A DNA stretch of 64,000 bases from Komagataeibacter sp. FNDCF1 (GTDB lineage: Bacteria; Pseudomonadota; Alphaproteobacteria; Acetobacterales; Acetobacteraceae). The notes under the pieces are model-generated. The model made no database searches. It worked only from the letters and a program-made list of their open reading frames with translations, and was not told where the DNA came from. Both the position numbers and the translations under genes were made by a program. Below, piece after piece: positions 1 through 8,894 of the stretch. The first letter of the stretch is position 1, and each line of letters begins with the position of its first letter. Location: assembly GCF_021295335.1 (NCBI RefSeq), contig NZ_JAIWOT010000001.1, positions 1,491,001 through 1,555,000 of the forward strand. Reading direction: 5' to 3'.

Positions 1-1331
1 TTGATCTCGAACTGGCGCACGCGGCCCTGCGGGATGTTCTGCGTAACCCAGCGCCGCGCGCCCTTCATGGCGCGCGGTGGCCAGAAATCCCCCAGCGACG
101 CGAAATCGAGCGCCTGCGCGCGCGCCGCCACATCCACCTGCGCAGCTTTGGGATTGAGCACCGAACTGGCTTTGAGTTCCGCCTTCGCCTCCAGCGTCGG
201 GCCGGTATCGTCATCCGCAGCATGGCCTGGCACGCGCAGGTGCAGGACAAGGTTGCTGAGCGCCATATGAAGCGGACCATCCAGCGGCGCCGCCGCAGGA
301 CCTGGCCCCAGCGCGCCCACCAGGTCGGCCATGCCCTGCCCCACCAGATACTGCCCGGCCTTGCGCGTGACCACCTGGCCGTTGCCTGCCTCCAGATGCA
401 GGCTGAAGTCGCGGGGCATGAGAAAGGGCATGTTCCGCCCGCCATCACGGAAGGAGACATGCAGCCGCCCCCCCACCGGCAGGTCCAGCGGGGCGACTTC
501 CTTCTGCCCCGGCGCGAAGGCGGCGGGGCTGATCGGATCCAGCCCGACCGTCCAGTCCACCTGCCGGGGGCCGACATGCTCGCCCGTGCCGTGCAGCACC
601 AGGCGCTCACCGTTGCCCTCCAGCCCCAGCCGGACATCGCCCGTAATGCCACGCTGCCCTGACTCCGCCGTAACCTTCAGCCGGGCATCGGCCTCACCAA
701 GCCGCCAGGTGCGCCCGGTCATGCGGTCGGTAAAGGTGACGTGCGTGTCTGACAGGATGGCCTGCCGCAGCCCGTCAAGGTCCACCGGCGGCGGTTCCTG
801 CGGCTTGAGCGAGGGATAGGGCGTATCCGGCCCCAGATCGAGGCCGAATTTCCCCTCCCTGCTGCGTGCGAAGCGCAGGCGCCCGTGCGAGGCCGAGAGT
901 TCAAGTATGCGCACCCGGCCATGGACCAGCGCCGGGCTGTCGATGGTGATGCGCCCGCGCCGCAGGGTGTCCGCCTCCGCGCCATTGCTGCGGCGGATGG
1001 ACACATCCTCCACCCATATCACCAGGGGCGCGCGCAGCCCTTCATGCAGGGCATTCCAGCCCATGCGCACATGTCCCGCCGACAGGCCGCCAATGATATC
1101 CTCATGCCTGCGGCCATGGGCCACCGGAATGGGCATGATGAGCCTGAGCGCGGGCGTGACATCCAGCGGCCCGGCCGAAAGCCGCAGCGTCAGCACCAGC
1201 AGCAGCACGGCAGGCAGCGTGATGCACAGCAGCACCAGCCAGATCACCATCCTGCCGCCCGCCAGTACCGCGCGGCGCACGCGGCTGGGTGCCGGATGGG
1301 GTGGGGCGGAGGGTTGACCTGCCTGCGTCAT
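1..1331 (-). CDS. AsmA-like / DUF3971-type membrane-anchored protein, 3' end outside window
   Basis: This frame starts at ATG 1331 and stays open to the window edge, so about 443 N-terminal residues are visible and the C-terminus is missing. After a short Arg-rich N-terminus there is one hydrophobic segment (about residues 28-48, IWLVLLCITLPAVLLLVL), then a long periplasmic-looking stretch rich in beta-strand patterns. This is the layout of AsmA-like/YhdP proteins, whose family is linked to envelope lipid transport. I infer the family from that architecture and the DUF3971-like character, not from a catalytic motif. It is divergent from glnE, with about 65 bp between the start codons. The rest of the gene would confirm whether it is a long YhdP-type protein. 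Confidence 0.6.
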   Translation of the reverse strand, partial: MTQAGQPSAPPHPAPSRVRRAVLAGGRMVIWLVLLCITLPAVLLLVLTLRLSAGPLDVTPALRLIMPIPVAHGRRHEDIIGGLSAGHVRMGWNALHEGLRAPLVIWVEDVSIRRSNGAEADTLRRGRITIDSPALVHGRVRILELSASHGRLRFARSREGKFGLDLGPDTPYPSLKPQEPPPVDLDGLRQAILSDTHVTFTDRMTGRTWRLGEADARLKVTAESGQRGITGDVRLGLEGNGERLVLHGTGEHVGPRQVDWTVGLDPISPAAFAPGQKEVAPLDLPVGGRLHVSFRDGGRNMPFLMPRDFSLHLEAGNGQVVTRKAGQYLVGQGMADLVGALGPGPAAAPLDGPLHMALSNLVLHLRVPGHAADDDTGPTLEAKAELKASSVLNPKAAQVDVAARAQALDFASLGDFWPPRAMKGARRWVTQNIPQGRVRQFEI

Positions 1332-1396
1332 GACGTCAACGCTACGCCATCGCGCAGGCCTGCGTGACATTCCAGCGTGTTACCGGACCCATTTCC

Positions 1397-4300
1397 ATGG
1401 ACCAGCCCATGCCGCCTTCCCCCATGCTGCACCCGTCGTGGCATGGATGTACCTGGCCCCATCCGGCGGATGGCCGGGCAGCCGCCATCCTGCGCGAAAA
1501 CCTGACGGCGGCCTGCGCCCGCGCCGGGCTGGCCGATATCATGGCGCTGCCGGGGGTGGGGCCACTGGTCGATGCGGTGGGGGGAAATGCGCCATACCTG
1601 TCCGACCTGGCGCAGCGTGATATTGCCGCCTTCGTCACCCTGCTTGCCGATGGGGCGGAGGCGTGCACGCGCCGGATCCTCGACAGGCTTGCGCTCATGC
1701 CGCCGGCAGCACCCCGCGCGGATGTCATGGCCGGGCTGCGCGAGGCCAAGCGGCAGGCGGCGCTGGCCATTGCGCTGGCCGATATCGGGGGCGCATGGGG
1801 GCTGGAACAGGTAACGCTTGCCCTGAGCGAGCTGGCGGAGAACGCGCTGGGTGCCGCGGTCAGGCATCTGCTGCTGCATGCGCACGAAACCGGACGGCTG
1901 CGCCTGCGCAACCCCGAAAACCCGTGCCGGGGCAGCGGCTTCGTGGTCCTGGCAATGGGGAAGCTGGGCGCGCGGGAACTGAACTACTCCTCGGACATAG
2001 ATCTGATCGTGCTGTACGACCCGGACCGCCACCCCGGTAACGAGGGGCTGCGTCATACCTTTGTGCGCATGACTAGCGATCTTGTCACGCTTATGGAAGC
2101 GCGTGATGCAAATGGTTACGTTTTCCGCATGGACCTGCGGCTGCGTCCGGACCCATCCGCCACGCCAGCCGCCGTGTCCTTTCCCGCCGCCATCCAGTAC
2201 TATGAAAGCATGGGCCGCACATGGGAGCGTGCCGCCATGACCAAGGCACGCCCCGTGGCGGGGGACATTACGGCGGGGCGCCGTTTCCTCAAAAGCATTC
2301 ATCCGTTCGTCTGGCGCCGCCATCTGGATTTCGCGGTAATTGACGACCTGCATGACATGAAGGCCCGTATCGACCGCCACCGTAACGCAGGACATGCCGA
2401 TCTGGACAGCCTGCCGCCCGAACGCATACGCGATCCGGCCTCCGCCACGGCGTGGCTGCTGGCGCAGAATGTAAAGCTGGGCCAGGGCGGCATACGTGAG
2501 GTGGAGTTCGTGGCCCAGGCGCTGCAGCTTGTATGGGGCGGCAGGCGGCCCGAACTGCGTGACCCCACCACGCTGGGCGCCCTGCGCAGGCTGCGCCGGG
2601 CGGGCCTGCTGGAACGTGCCCAGTCCGCAATACTGGCCCGCAATTACCGCATGCTGCGACAGGCCGAGCACCGCCTGCAGATGCGCCTGGACCACCAGAC
2701 CCACAGCCTGCCCGACACGGTGGACGGATTCGCCCGCTTCGCCACCTTCATGCTGGCGGCTATGCCGGGAGAACTCGCCTGCGGCATGCTGGCCGTCATG
2801 CAGCGCTCGCGGCGCATATTCGACCGGCAGTTCACCGAAGGCGGAACCGACGACCAGACCATCGCCCCCGCGGATGCAGACGCCGCCGAACGGCTGCGCG
2901 CGTACGGTTTTGCCGCGGCCGATATCGGGGATGCGCTGGTCATACTCGACCGGTGGGAGGGCAACCGCCTGCGCGCCCTGCGCTCGGAGCGGGCGCGCAA
3001 GCTCCTGCGCCGGCTCCTGCCCGCCATCATGACCCGGATCGGCAGCCGCCGGCAGCCGCTTGCGGTGCTGCGCCGCCTTGATTCCCTGTTGGAACGGCAG
3101 TGGGCGGGGGTGCAGTTCCTGTCGCTGCTCGAGCGCAATCCCGCCCTGATCCACCGTATCGTGACCGTTCTGGATTGCGCGCCCTTCCTGGCCGACCATC
3201 TGGCGCAGACACCATCCGCGCTGGACGGCCTGCTGGACATGGAGGACGGCCCCGGCGCGCTGGGCACGGCAACCGCGCTGGTGCGGCGACATGTCGCGGG
3301 TGCCCAAACGGCGGAACAGGTGCTGCCGGTGCTGCGCGGGCTGGTCTGCGGAGAGGAATTCCGCCTGTCCGTCGCCCGCCTGGAACACCGCATGGGCGAA
3401 GAACAGGCCGCCCGCGCCCGCACCGCCATGGCCGATACGGTCATGCGGGGGCTGCTGGCCGTGGTGCTGCGTGAACACCGGCGGCGGCACGGCACCGTGC
3501 CCGGGGGGGCAATGGCGGTCGTGGCACTGGGCAAGGCGGGATCGCATGAAATGATGCCGTGCTCGGATCTCGACCTCATGCTGGTATTCGACCATCCGGC
3601 CGATGCGGGGGAAAGCGTGGTACCCGCCACCGTCCCGCCCGATGGCATGGCCCCGCGCCCGCTTGCGGCCGGAACCTATTACGTACGTCTTGCCCATGCC
3701 TTTGTCGCCGCCCTGACCGCACCGGGGCGGGAGGGACCGCTGTATGAGGTGGACATGCGGCTGCGGCCCTCGGGTTCCAAGGGGCCGGTCGCGGTCTCGC
3801 TTTCCGCCTTCCGTCGCTACCATGCGGAATCGGCATGGACGTGGGAGCGCATGGCGCTGACCCGTGCCCGCGTGGTGGCGGGCCCGTCCCGGTTCATGGC
3901 CGAACTGCGTGAGGCAATTGCCGAAGCACTGGCCCCCGCTCCCCACGCCACCATGCAGGCGCGCGCCCAGATCATGCATGATGTCCGCCACATGCGCGAG
4001 CGCCTGGCGCGTGAACGGCCCGCCACCACACCATGGGACATCAGGCGCCGCCGTGGGGGATTGATGGATGTGGAATTCGTGGCGCAGGGGCTGCAGCTGC
4101 TGGCCCCCACGGCGGCCAGCCGCAGCCAGTCCACGCGGCTGGCGCTGCTGCGCATGGCGCGCAAGGGCGTGATAGATGCGGCCGACGCCAGCCTGCTGCG
4201 CCGTGCCGACCTGTTCTGGCGCACGCTGCAGGGGCTGATCCGCATCATATGCGGCCGTGACGTGCCCGAGACCATCCCCGCCGCCAGTCTCGAAATCCTG

Positions 4301-4423
4301 ACGGGGGAGTTCCGTGTCCCCGATGCCGCATCCCTGCTGCGGCGCATGGACCGCATGGCCGCCGATGTCATGGCCGTATTCGACCGCCTGATCCCGCCCA
4401 TCGTGGACAGGGATGCGCGCTAG
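1397..4423 (+). CDS. glnE: Bifunctional glutamine synthetase adenylyltransferase/deadenylyltransferase
   Basis: The enzyme adenylylates and deadenylylates glutamine synthetase in response to PII, so it sets nitrogen assimilation in the cytoplasm. The protein of about 1008 residues has the expected duplicated architecture. A first nucleotidyltransferase domain carries GKLGARELNYSSDIDLIVLYD-type residues near 190-205, followed by GGIREVEFVAQ. A second copy carries SDLDLMLVFD near 720, followed by GGLMDVEFVAQGLQLL. Both Asp-x-Asp metal sites are intact. I start at ATG 1397; an in-frame GTG at 1364 would add 11 residues, and neither has a clear Shine-Dalgarno. Length is normal for GlnE. It is followed after 124 bp by the peroxiredoxin on the same strand. 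Confidence 0.95.
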   Translation: MDQPMPPSPMLHPSWHGCTWPHPADGRAAAILRENLTAACARAGLADIMALPGVGPLVDAVGGNAPYLSDLAQRDIAAFVTLLADGAEACTRRILDRLALMPPAAPRADVMAGLREAKRQAALAIALADIGGAWGLEQVTLALSELAENALGAAVRHLLLHAHETGRLRLRNPENPCRGSGFVVLAMGKLGARELNYSSDIDLIVLYDPDRHPGNEGLRHTFVRMTSDLVTLMEARDANGYVFRMDLRLRPDPSATPAAVSFPAAIQYYESMGRTWERAAMTKARPVAGDITAGRRFLKSIHPFVWRRHLDFAVIDDLHDMKARIDRHRNAGHADLDSLPPERIRDPASATAWLLAQNVKLGQGGIREVEFVAQALQLVWGGRRPELRDPTTLGALRRLRRAGLLERAQSAILARNYRMLRQAEHRLQMRLDHQTHSLPDTVDGFARFATFMLAAMPGELACGMLAVMQRSRRIFDRQFTEGGTDDQTIAPADADAAERLRAYGFAAADIGDALVILDRWEGNRLRALRSERARKLLRRLLPAIMTRIGSRRQPLAVLRRLDSLLERQWAGVQFLSLLERNPALIHRIVTVLDCAPFLADHLAQTPSALDGLLDMEDGPGALGTATALVRRHVAGAQTAEQVLPVLRGLVCGEEFRLSVARLEHRMGEEQAARARTAMADTVMRGLLAVVLREHRRRHGTVPGGAMAVVALGKAGSHEMMPCSDLDLMLVFDHPADAGESVVPATVPPDGMAPRPLAAGTYYVRLAHAFVAALTAPGREGPLYEVDMRLRPSGSKGPVAVSLSAFRRYHAESAWTWERMALTRARVVAGPSRFMAELREAIAEALAPAPHATMQARAQIMHDVRHMRERLARERPATTPWDIRRRRGGLMDVEFVAQGLQLLAPTAASRSQSTRLALLRMARKGVIDAADASLLRRADLFWRTLQGLIRIICGRDVPETIPAASLEILTGEFRVPDAASLLRRMDRMAADVMAVFDRLIPPIVDRDAR

Positions 4424-4547
4424 GGGCTCCAGACCGGTTTCCCCCGATGCAAAAGCGTTGCATGATCGCAGGCCATACTCCCCGCCCGCACGCATCCTGC
4501 GACAACGATGGCGCCGGACGCATGCGGCCAGATCAGCAAGGCAGGTC

Positions 4548-5060
4548 ATGAGCAAGGTTTCTCCCCCCTTCCCCGAACCCGGCAGCGTGGTTCCCGATTT
4601 CGACATGGCTGCGAATGGCGGCCGCACGGTCAGCCTGGGCGGGCTGCATGGCCATCCGTTCGTGCTGTATTTCTACCCGAAGGCCAATACATCGGGCTGC
4701 ACGAAGGAAGCATGCGAATTCGAAGCCGCCCTATCCGACCTGCAGGGCGAAGGAGTCAGCGTCATTGGCGTGTCGCGTGATGGCATGCCCGCGCTGGACA
4801 AATTCGCAGCCGACCATGGCCTGACCTTTCCGCTGGCTTCCGACAGCGATGGCCGCGTGACCGAGGCCTATGGCGTATGGGTGGAAAAGTCGATGTACGG
4901 CCGCAGATACATGGGTATCGAGCGTGCGACCTTCCTGGTCGATGCCACCGGGCATCTGGTGCAGGCATGGCGCAAGGTCAAGGTCACCAACCACGTCGCC
5001 GCCGTGCGCAAGGCCATTGCGACCATGCGCCTGCAGGCGGGGACAGACGGCGGGGCGTGA
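4548..5060 (+). CDS. bcp: Thioredoxin-dependent thiol peroxidase, Bcp/PrxQ type
   Basis: A 170-residue peroxiredoxin that reduces hydrogen peroxide and organic hydroperoxides with thioredoxin. The active-site segment SGCTKEAC carries the peroxidatic Cys51 and the resolving Cys56 five residues later, the spacing typical of the Bcp/PrxQ class. FYPKANTSGC replaces the more usual FYPKDxTPGC, a small variation. I choose ATG 4548 because translation upstream of it in the same frame has no family resemblance. The stop codon directly abuts the stop of the convergent small gene, leaving no room for a terminator between them. Confidence 0.93.
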   Translation: MSKVSPPFPEPGSVVPDFDMAANGGRTVSLGGLHGHPFVLYFYPKANTSGCTKEACEFEAALSDLQGEGVSVIGVSRDGMPALDKFAADHGLTFPLASDSDGRVTEAYGVWVEKSMYGRRYMGIERATFLVDATGHLVQAWRKVKVTNHVAAVRKAIATMRLQAGTDGGA

Positions 5061-5369
5061 TCAGTAATAAGGGCGGCCCGGACCACCATACGGGCCATAG
5101 GCCATGACCGGCGGGGGCGGCGGCGGCGGCCCGTAATAGGCCATGGGGGGCGCCGGACGGTAATAGACCGGCGGCGGTGGCGGGGGGGGCGGCCCGTAGG
5201 CATCCATCATGGCCCCGCCCACGACGCCACCCACGATCCCGCCGACCAGCCCGCCGACAAACGCATCCCCCGGCCCACCACGCCCATGGGCATGGGCCTG
5301 TGGCGCCGCTCCGGCCAGCCCCGCGAGAACCATGAGCCCCGCCGCGATGCATCGTGTGTTCTTCATCAC
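5061..5369 (-). CDS. Small secreted Gly/Pro-rich protein with glycine zipper
   Basis: A 102-residue protein of unknown function. An N-terminal signal peptide (about residues 1-28, ending AAPQAHA) is followed by a glycine-zipper stretch of the form GGLVGGIVGGVVGGAMM. The C-terminal half is almost only Pro, Tyr and Gly, with two runs of seven or eight prolines. Such glycine-zipper segments often insert in or associate with membranes, and the Pro/Tyr tail resembles low-complexity surface proteins. This is description, not a function call. It could start at either of two adjacent ATGs (5369 or 5366). The signal peptide argues that it is real despite the low complexity. Confidence 0.65.
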   Translation of the reverse strand: MMKNTRCIAAGLMVLAGLAGAAPQAHAHGRGGPGDAFVGGLVGGIVGGVVGGAMMDAYGPPPPPPPPVYYRPAPPMAYYGPPPPPPPVMAYGPYGGPGRPYY

Positions 5370-5493
5370 CGTGTTTGCGCTCCTGTATCGATCCGGCGGG
5401 AGAAGCCGCCCCGCCAGGACCGTTTAAACAGGACCGAAATGGCGATTTACGGGCAGGTCACGCCCTTTTCGTGCCACAAAGCGGACCGGTCCG

Positions 5494-6093
5494 TTACGGA
5501 TGGGCGGCGTGCAGTTCCTTCAGCCCCGACGGAATCGCGAACACGCTTCCGGGCTGGGTCTCATGCGTGAGGGAGGTGGCCTGCACCATCACCTTGCCAT
5601 CACGGATGACTTCCAGCATCACGCCATCATCCGTGTAACAGATCTCGCTGGGCCGCTGGTCGGTATCCTGTGTCTGCCACAGCGTGCATGGCGTGCCCGC
5701 CACCTTTGACACACCGGTACGCAGCCAGTTGCCCTGCGCGCGCTGGCCCATCTGCACATTGGCCGCGCCGGGGGCCGGAATCACGGTCCTGACCTTCTGG
5801 TCCGCGTTCACCACCGTCAGCGTACCGGCATGGTAATCGGTGATCATGTATGTCGCAGCATTCCCGGGGTCGACGCGCTGCATCATTGCACTGGCGGACC
5901 AGCGCATGCGCTGCGTCATGGACGCATTCGTGTCATGCGGGGGGTAGATGGTGTAGGTCACGTCCACATCGGCCTGCGGCGTGACGTAGGGGGTCTGGGC
6001 ATCATCGCCGGTGGCGCGGGCATGGCCCAGGCCAGCCAGCAGCAGGGCGCCCGTCAGTACGGTCCGGCAGAAACCGGGGGCCAGTCGTGTCAC
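5494..6093 (-). CDS. Putative periplasmic protein, paralogue of the gene upstream
   Basis: A secreted protein of about 199 residues, not recognised by name; its shape is that of DUF4412-like periplasmic proteins. I prefer GTG 6093, because AAGGA lies nine bases upstream and translation then begins with a classic signal peptide (MTRLAPGFCRTVLTGALLLAG, shown here only as its character: basic, then hydrophobic, then AxA). ATG 6123 would add ten residues. The mature part shares motifs with the preceding gene at 6139-6819: xVTYTIYP against xVDYNVQP, PCTLWQ against ACTQWD, and CYTDDGVMLEV against CVTEDGVVLQE. The two look like a tandem duplication in one transcript behind aat. Confidence 0.7.
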   Translation of the reverse strand: MTRLAPGFCRTVLTGALLLAGLGHARATGDDAQTPYVTPQADVDVTYTIYPPHDTNASMTQRMRWSASAMMQRVDPGNAATYMITDYHAGTLTVVNADQKVRTVIPAPGAANVQMGQRAQGNWLRTGVSKVAGTPCTLWQTQDTDQRPSEICYTDDGVMLEVIRDGKVMVQATSLTHETQPGSVFAIPSGLKELHAAHP

Positions 6094-6138
6094 GTCATGC
6101 AATCCTTGAAAAAAAACGGGCATCGGTCACGGCGGCCA

Positions 6139-6819
6139 TCAGCCGCCCTTCGTACCCTTGGCGGCGGGGGTGCCAGGCGGGGGCGGCGGATCGACCTTGC
6201 GGTAGCCCTCCGGTGGCTGGAACATGCTGTCCGGTATGGGGGCGTACACCACCTTTGTCGCTTCCAGCCGGCCCTTCAGCCCGTCACCATCCACGCCTAT
6301 TTCCTGCAGTACCACGCCATCCTCCGTCACGCAGGCGGTGGCGTTGCCCTGGTCGGTCGTGACATCCCACTGCGTGCAGGCGATGCCCGCGACGGTGGAC
6401 GTACCCCTGCGCACGAATGTCATGGACAGGTCGAGCAGGAAGGGATTGCGGATGCCGTAGCGGGCATCGAGCTGGCTGTAGACCTTCTGCGGGTTGATGA
6501 TGATGGTGACCTGGCGGCTCATGCGGTTGAGGATCGTCTCGCCCATGCCCTGCGGGCTGTCGATTCGCATCAGCCCGCCATTATAGGCGAACCATGTGCG
6601 CACGGCCTTGGGTTCATCCACCCCGTCGGGCTGGACATTGTAGTCCACCTGTACATCGCGCGTGGGCGTAAGGGGGGGATGGACGCCAGATGCATCCTGC
6701 GCGTGCGCCGGCCGCGTGTCACAACCGGATGCGATGCCCGCCACAAGCGTCACCATGCCCAGTATTCCTGCGCCCGTCCTGGTCCGCTGCCGTTGCAGGC
6801 GGGGCGTTGCATGCTTCAT
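6139..6819 (-). CDS. Putative periplasmic (lipo)protein, paralogue of the gene downstream
   Basis: A 226-residue exported protein starting at ATG 6819, with a GGGAAAG Shine-Dalgarno just upstream. The N-terminus is a signal sequence followed by IASGC, so it may be a lipoprotein with the Cys near residue 33; the fit to a lipobox is only fair. The mature part contains VQVDYNVQP, MRIDSPQG, a central ACTQWD and CVTEDGVVLQEI, matching its downstream neighbour. The C-terminus ends in a Pro-rich, Gly/Lys-rich tail. It lies between aat and the paralogue with short gaps, so the three genes are probably cotranscribed. Function unknown. Confidence 0.7.
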   Translation of the reverse strand: MKHATPRLQRQRTRTGAGILGMVTLVAGIASGCDTRPAHAQDASGVHPPLTPTRDVQVDYNVQPDGVDEPKAVRTWFAYNGGLMRIDSPQGMGETILNRMSRQVTIIINPQKVYSQLDARYGIRNPFLLDLSMTFVRRGTSTVAGIACTQWDVTTDQGNATACVTEDGVVLQEIGVDGDGLKGRLEATKVVYAPIPDSMFQPPEGYRKVDPPPPPGTPAAKGTKGG

Positions 6820-6886
6820 TACGTCTTTCCCTTCATCTGCCAAGACGGAAGCCCGCATGGGCCGCCCTGTCAACCGCATGGATGGA

Positions 6887-7549
6887 TCATGCCCCGCGCA
6901 GGGCACGGATGGCCGCGTCCAGCGCCGGTTCCTGCCCGTTGCCCACCCATGTCGCAGGCTGCCCCGCCGCCCGTTCCAGCGCATGCAGGTAGGCGGGAGC
7001 CGGGATTTCGATACCGCCAAAACCGGCAAGGTGATCGGTGCCGAACTGGGTATCGAGCAGGGTGAACCCCCCCAGCCGCAGCCGCGCCACCAGATGGACC
7101 AGTGCCACCTTTGACGCATCGCGCATGCGGCTGAACATGCTCTCCCCGAAAAAGGCCTGCCCGATCGCCACGCCATACAGCCCGCCCACCAGCTGTCCTT
7201 CGTGGCGGACTTCCACGCTGTGGGCGTGGCCCATGGCATGAAGCTGGCAGAACAGGGTACGGATGCGCGGGTTGATCCATGTGCTCTCACGCCCCGGCGC
7301 GGGTTCCGCGCAGCCATCCATGATGGCGGCGAAATCCTGGTCCGCAACCACTGCAAAGCGCGATGACAGCACCGTGCGCATGAGCCTGCGCGGAACATGG
7401 AAGCCATCCAGCGGCAGGATGCCGCGCATTTCGGGGCAGAACCACTCCAGCTCGTCTGACTGGGCATCGGGCGCCATGGGGAACAGCCCGGCGCGATAGG
7501 CGCGCAGCATAAGCTCCGGCGTGATGGAAACCGTGTCTTGACCCGTCAT
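6887..7549 (-). CDS. aat: Leucyl/phenylalanyl-tRNA--protein transferase
   Basis: Transfers Leu or Phe from aminoacyl-tRNA to proteins with N-terminal Arg or Lys, creating N-degrons for ClpS/ClpAP; clpS and clpA both lie about 27 kb away in this window. The 220-residue protein has the family hallmarks: [17 protein letters not shown] near the N-terminus, [52 protein letters not shown] and [16 protein letters not shown]. Start chosen at ATG 7549, where the conserved region begins; longer in-frame extensions do not match the family. It is divergent from the dehydrogenase gene at 7633. Confidence 0.95.
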   Translation of the reverse strand: MTGQDTVSITPELMLRAYRAGLFPMAPDAQSDELEWFCPEMRGILPLDGFHVPRRLMRTVLSSRFAVVADQDFAAIMDGCAEPAPGRESTWINPRIRTLFCQLHAMGHAHSVEVRHEGQLVGGLYGVAIGQAFFGESMFSRMRDASKVALVHLVARLRLGGFTLLDTQFGTDHLAGFGGIEIPAPAYLHALERAAGQPATWVGNGQEPALDAAIRALRGA

Positions 7550-7632
7550 GTTCCTAGGATAACCCTCCTGCATGCTCCTGTGGCCGTAACGGGCCACGGC
7601 ATGCCCATGTTCACCAGGAGAAAACACCCCAT

Positions 7633-8607
7633 ATGTCCGATACCCGCCCCCGCCTGCTGCTGACCCAGCGCCAGACCCCCGCGGTAATGCAGCGCATTGA
7701 ACAGAACTTTAACATACCCGACGTGCCTGGCCACAGGCTGTCGACGCGCGAACTGCTGGATGCCGCGCGCGCCTTCCAGCCCGCCGCGATCATGATATCG
7801 ACCGGCCTGCCCCTGCAGGGTGACGACGTGAAGCAGTTGCCCGACTGCGTGAAAGTCGTAGCGACCGTCAGCGTGGGCACCGACCATCTGGACATCCCGG
7901 CCCTGCATGCGCGCGGCATCATTGTCACCAACACCCCCGACGTGCTGACCGAATGCAATGCCGACATGGCCATCCTGCTGATGCTGGCGGCCGCCCGGCG
8001 GGCGGGGGAGTACACCACGCTCATGCGCGATGGCTGGGGGCGGTCACTCGCCATGGATGAACTGCTGGGCACGCGCATAAGCGGCAAGCGGCTGGGCATC
8101 GTGGGCATGGGACGCATCGGCCGCGCGGTGGCCCGGCGCGCCCGCGGCTTCGACATGGAGGTGATGTATTCCAACCGCCGCCGCCTGCCTGCCGAGCAGG
8201 AAGCTGGCGCCACCTATTTCAGCACCGTTGCCGACATGCTGCCGCATTGCGACATACTGAGCCTGCACATGCCCGCAAGCCCGCAGACCGATGGCATGAT
8301 CAATGCCGACCTGCTGGGGCGCCTGCCGCGCGGCGCCATCTTCATCAATGCCGCCCGTGGTGCGCTGGTGGATGAGGATGCCCTGATCGATGCCCTGCGC
8401 AGCGGCCAGCTTGCCGCAGCCGGGCTGGACGTCTACCGTAACGAGCCGAACCCGGACCCGCGCTTCCTTGAACTGCCCAACGTGTTCCTGACCCCGCATG
8501 TGGGCAGCGCCACGATCGAGACCCGGACCGACATGGGCATGCTCGCGGTAGACAACGTGGAAGCCGTGCTCAACGGCAACAACCCGCCCACCCCCGTCCT
8601 GGCCTGA
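7633..8607 (+). CDS. D-2-hydroxyacid dehydrogenase, glyoxylate/hydroxypyruvate reductase type
   Basis: A 324-residue NAD(P)-dependent dehydrogenase likely to reduce glyoxylate or hydroxypyruvate, or to oxidise D-glycerate or related 2-hydroxyacids. The Rossmann motif [19 protein letters not shown] lies at about residues 154-172. The catalytic Arg is in [14 protein letters not shown], the Glu in GLDVYRNEP and the His in [18 protein letters not shown] is the usual substrate-domain signature of the GyaR/GRHPR group. CAGGAGAAAA precedes ATG 7633 at good spacing. The sequence does not fix which 2-ketoacid is preferred. Confidence 0.88.
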   Translation: MSDTRPRLLLTQRQTPAVMQRIEQNFNIPDVPGHRLSTRELLDAARAFQPAAIMISTGLPLQGDDVKQLPDCVKVVATVSVGTDHLDIPALHARGIIVTNTPDVLTECNADMAILLMLAAARRAGEYTTLMRDGWGRSLAMDELLGTRISGKRLGIVGMGRIGRAVARRARGFDMEVMYSNRRRLPAEQEAGATYFSTVADMLPHCDILSLHMPASPQTDGMINADLLGRLPRGAIFINAARGALVDEDALIDALRSGQLAAAGLDVYRNEPNPDPRFLELPNVFLTPHVGSATIETRTDMGMLAVDNVEAVLNGNNPPTPVLA

Positions 8608-8641
8608 ACGGACAGGTGACGGCCCGCAGGGAGACAGGAAC

Positions 8642-8833
8642 ATGGGATTACCCGGCATATTCGTGGTTTTTGCGCTGATCGCCCTCCTGCTGGAGGTGCT
8701 GGCCCCGCGTTTCCATGGCGTACTGGACACGCTGCTGGCCTTCTACTGCGTCTTCGCGCTGGTGGCGGGGGGCATTGAAATCCGCCTCGTGCTGAAGGCA
8801 CCACGGGCCAGCAAGGCCGGCGGACACACCTGA
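8642..8833 (+). CDS. Small two-helix membrane protein
   Basis: A 63-residue protein, unrecognised. It has two hydrophobic segments (about residues 5-22 and 26-50) separated by a short APRFHG turn, then a short basic C-terminal tail. A strong ribosome-binding site (GGGAGACAGGAA) precedes ATG 8642 and supports translation. It starts 34 bp after the hydroxyacid dehydrogenase and may be cotranscribed with it. A strong hairpin follows the stop codon. Confidence 0.6.
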   Translation: MGLPGIFVVFALIALLLEVLAPRFHGVLDTLLAFYCVFALVAGGIEIRLVLKAPRASKAGGHT

Positions 8834-8854
8834 AGCGGGCCGGGGCACCGGAAT

Positions 8855-8890
8855 GCAGGCAGGGTTGCCTGCTGCCGCGCCCCTGCCTGC
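8855..8890. terminator. Hairpin between convergent genes
   Basis: GCAGGCAGGG (8855-8864) pairs perfectly with CCCTGCCTGC (8881-8890) across a 16-base loop. There is no T-run on either side, so it may be a transcript-end stabilising structure rather than a classical intrinsic terminator. It sits between the ends of the small membrane protein gene and the EcsC-like gene. Confidence 0.45.
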
Positions 8891-8894
8891 GCTC

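Noticed and set aside
1328-4627. 1099-residue open frame on the minus strand opposite glnE
   Set aside because: Antisense to glnE, whose motifs are unambiguous; the minus frame is Gln/His/Arg-rich with no domain, a typical shadow in G+C-rich DNA.
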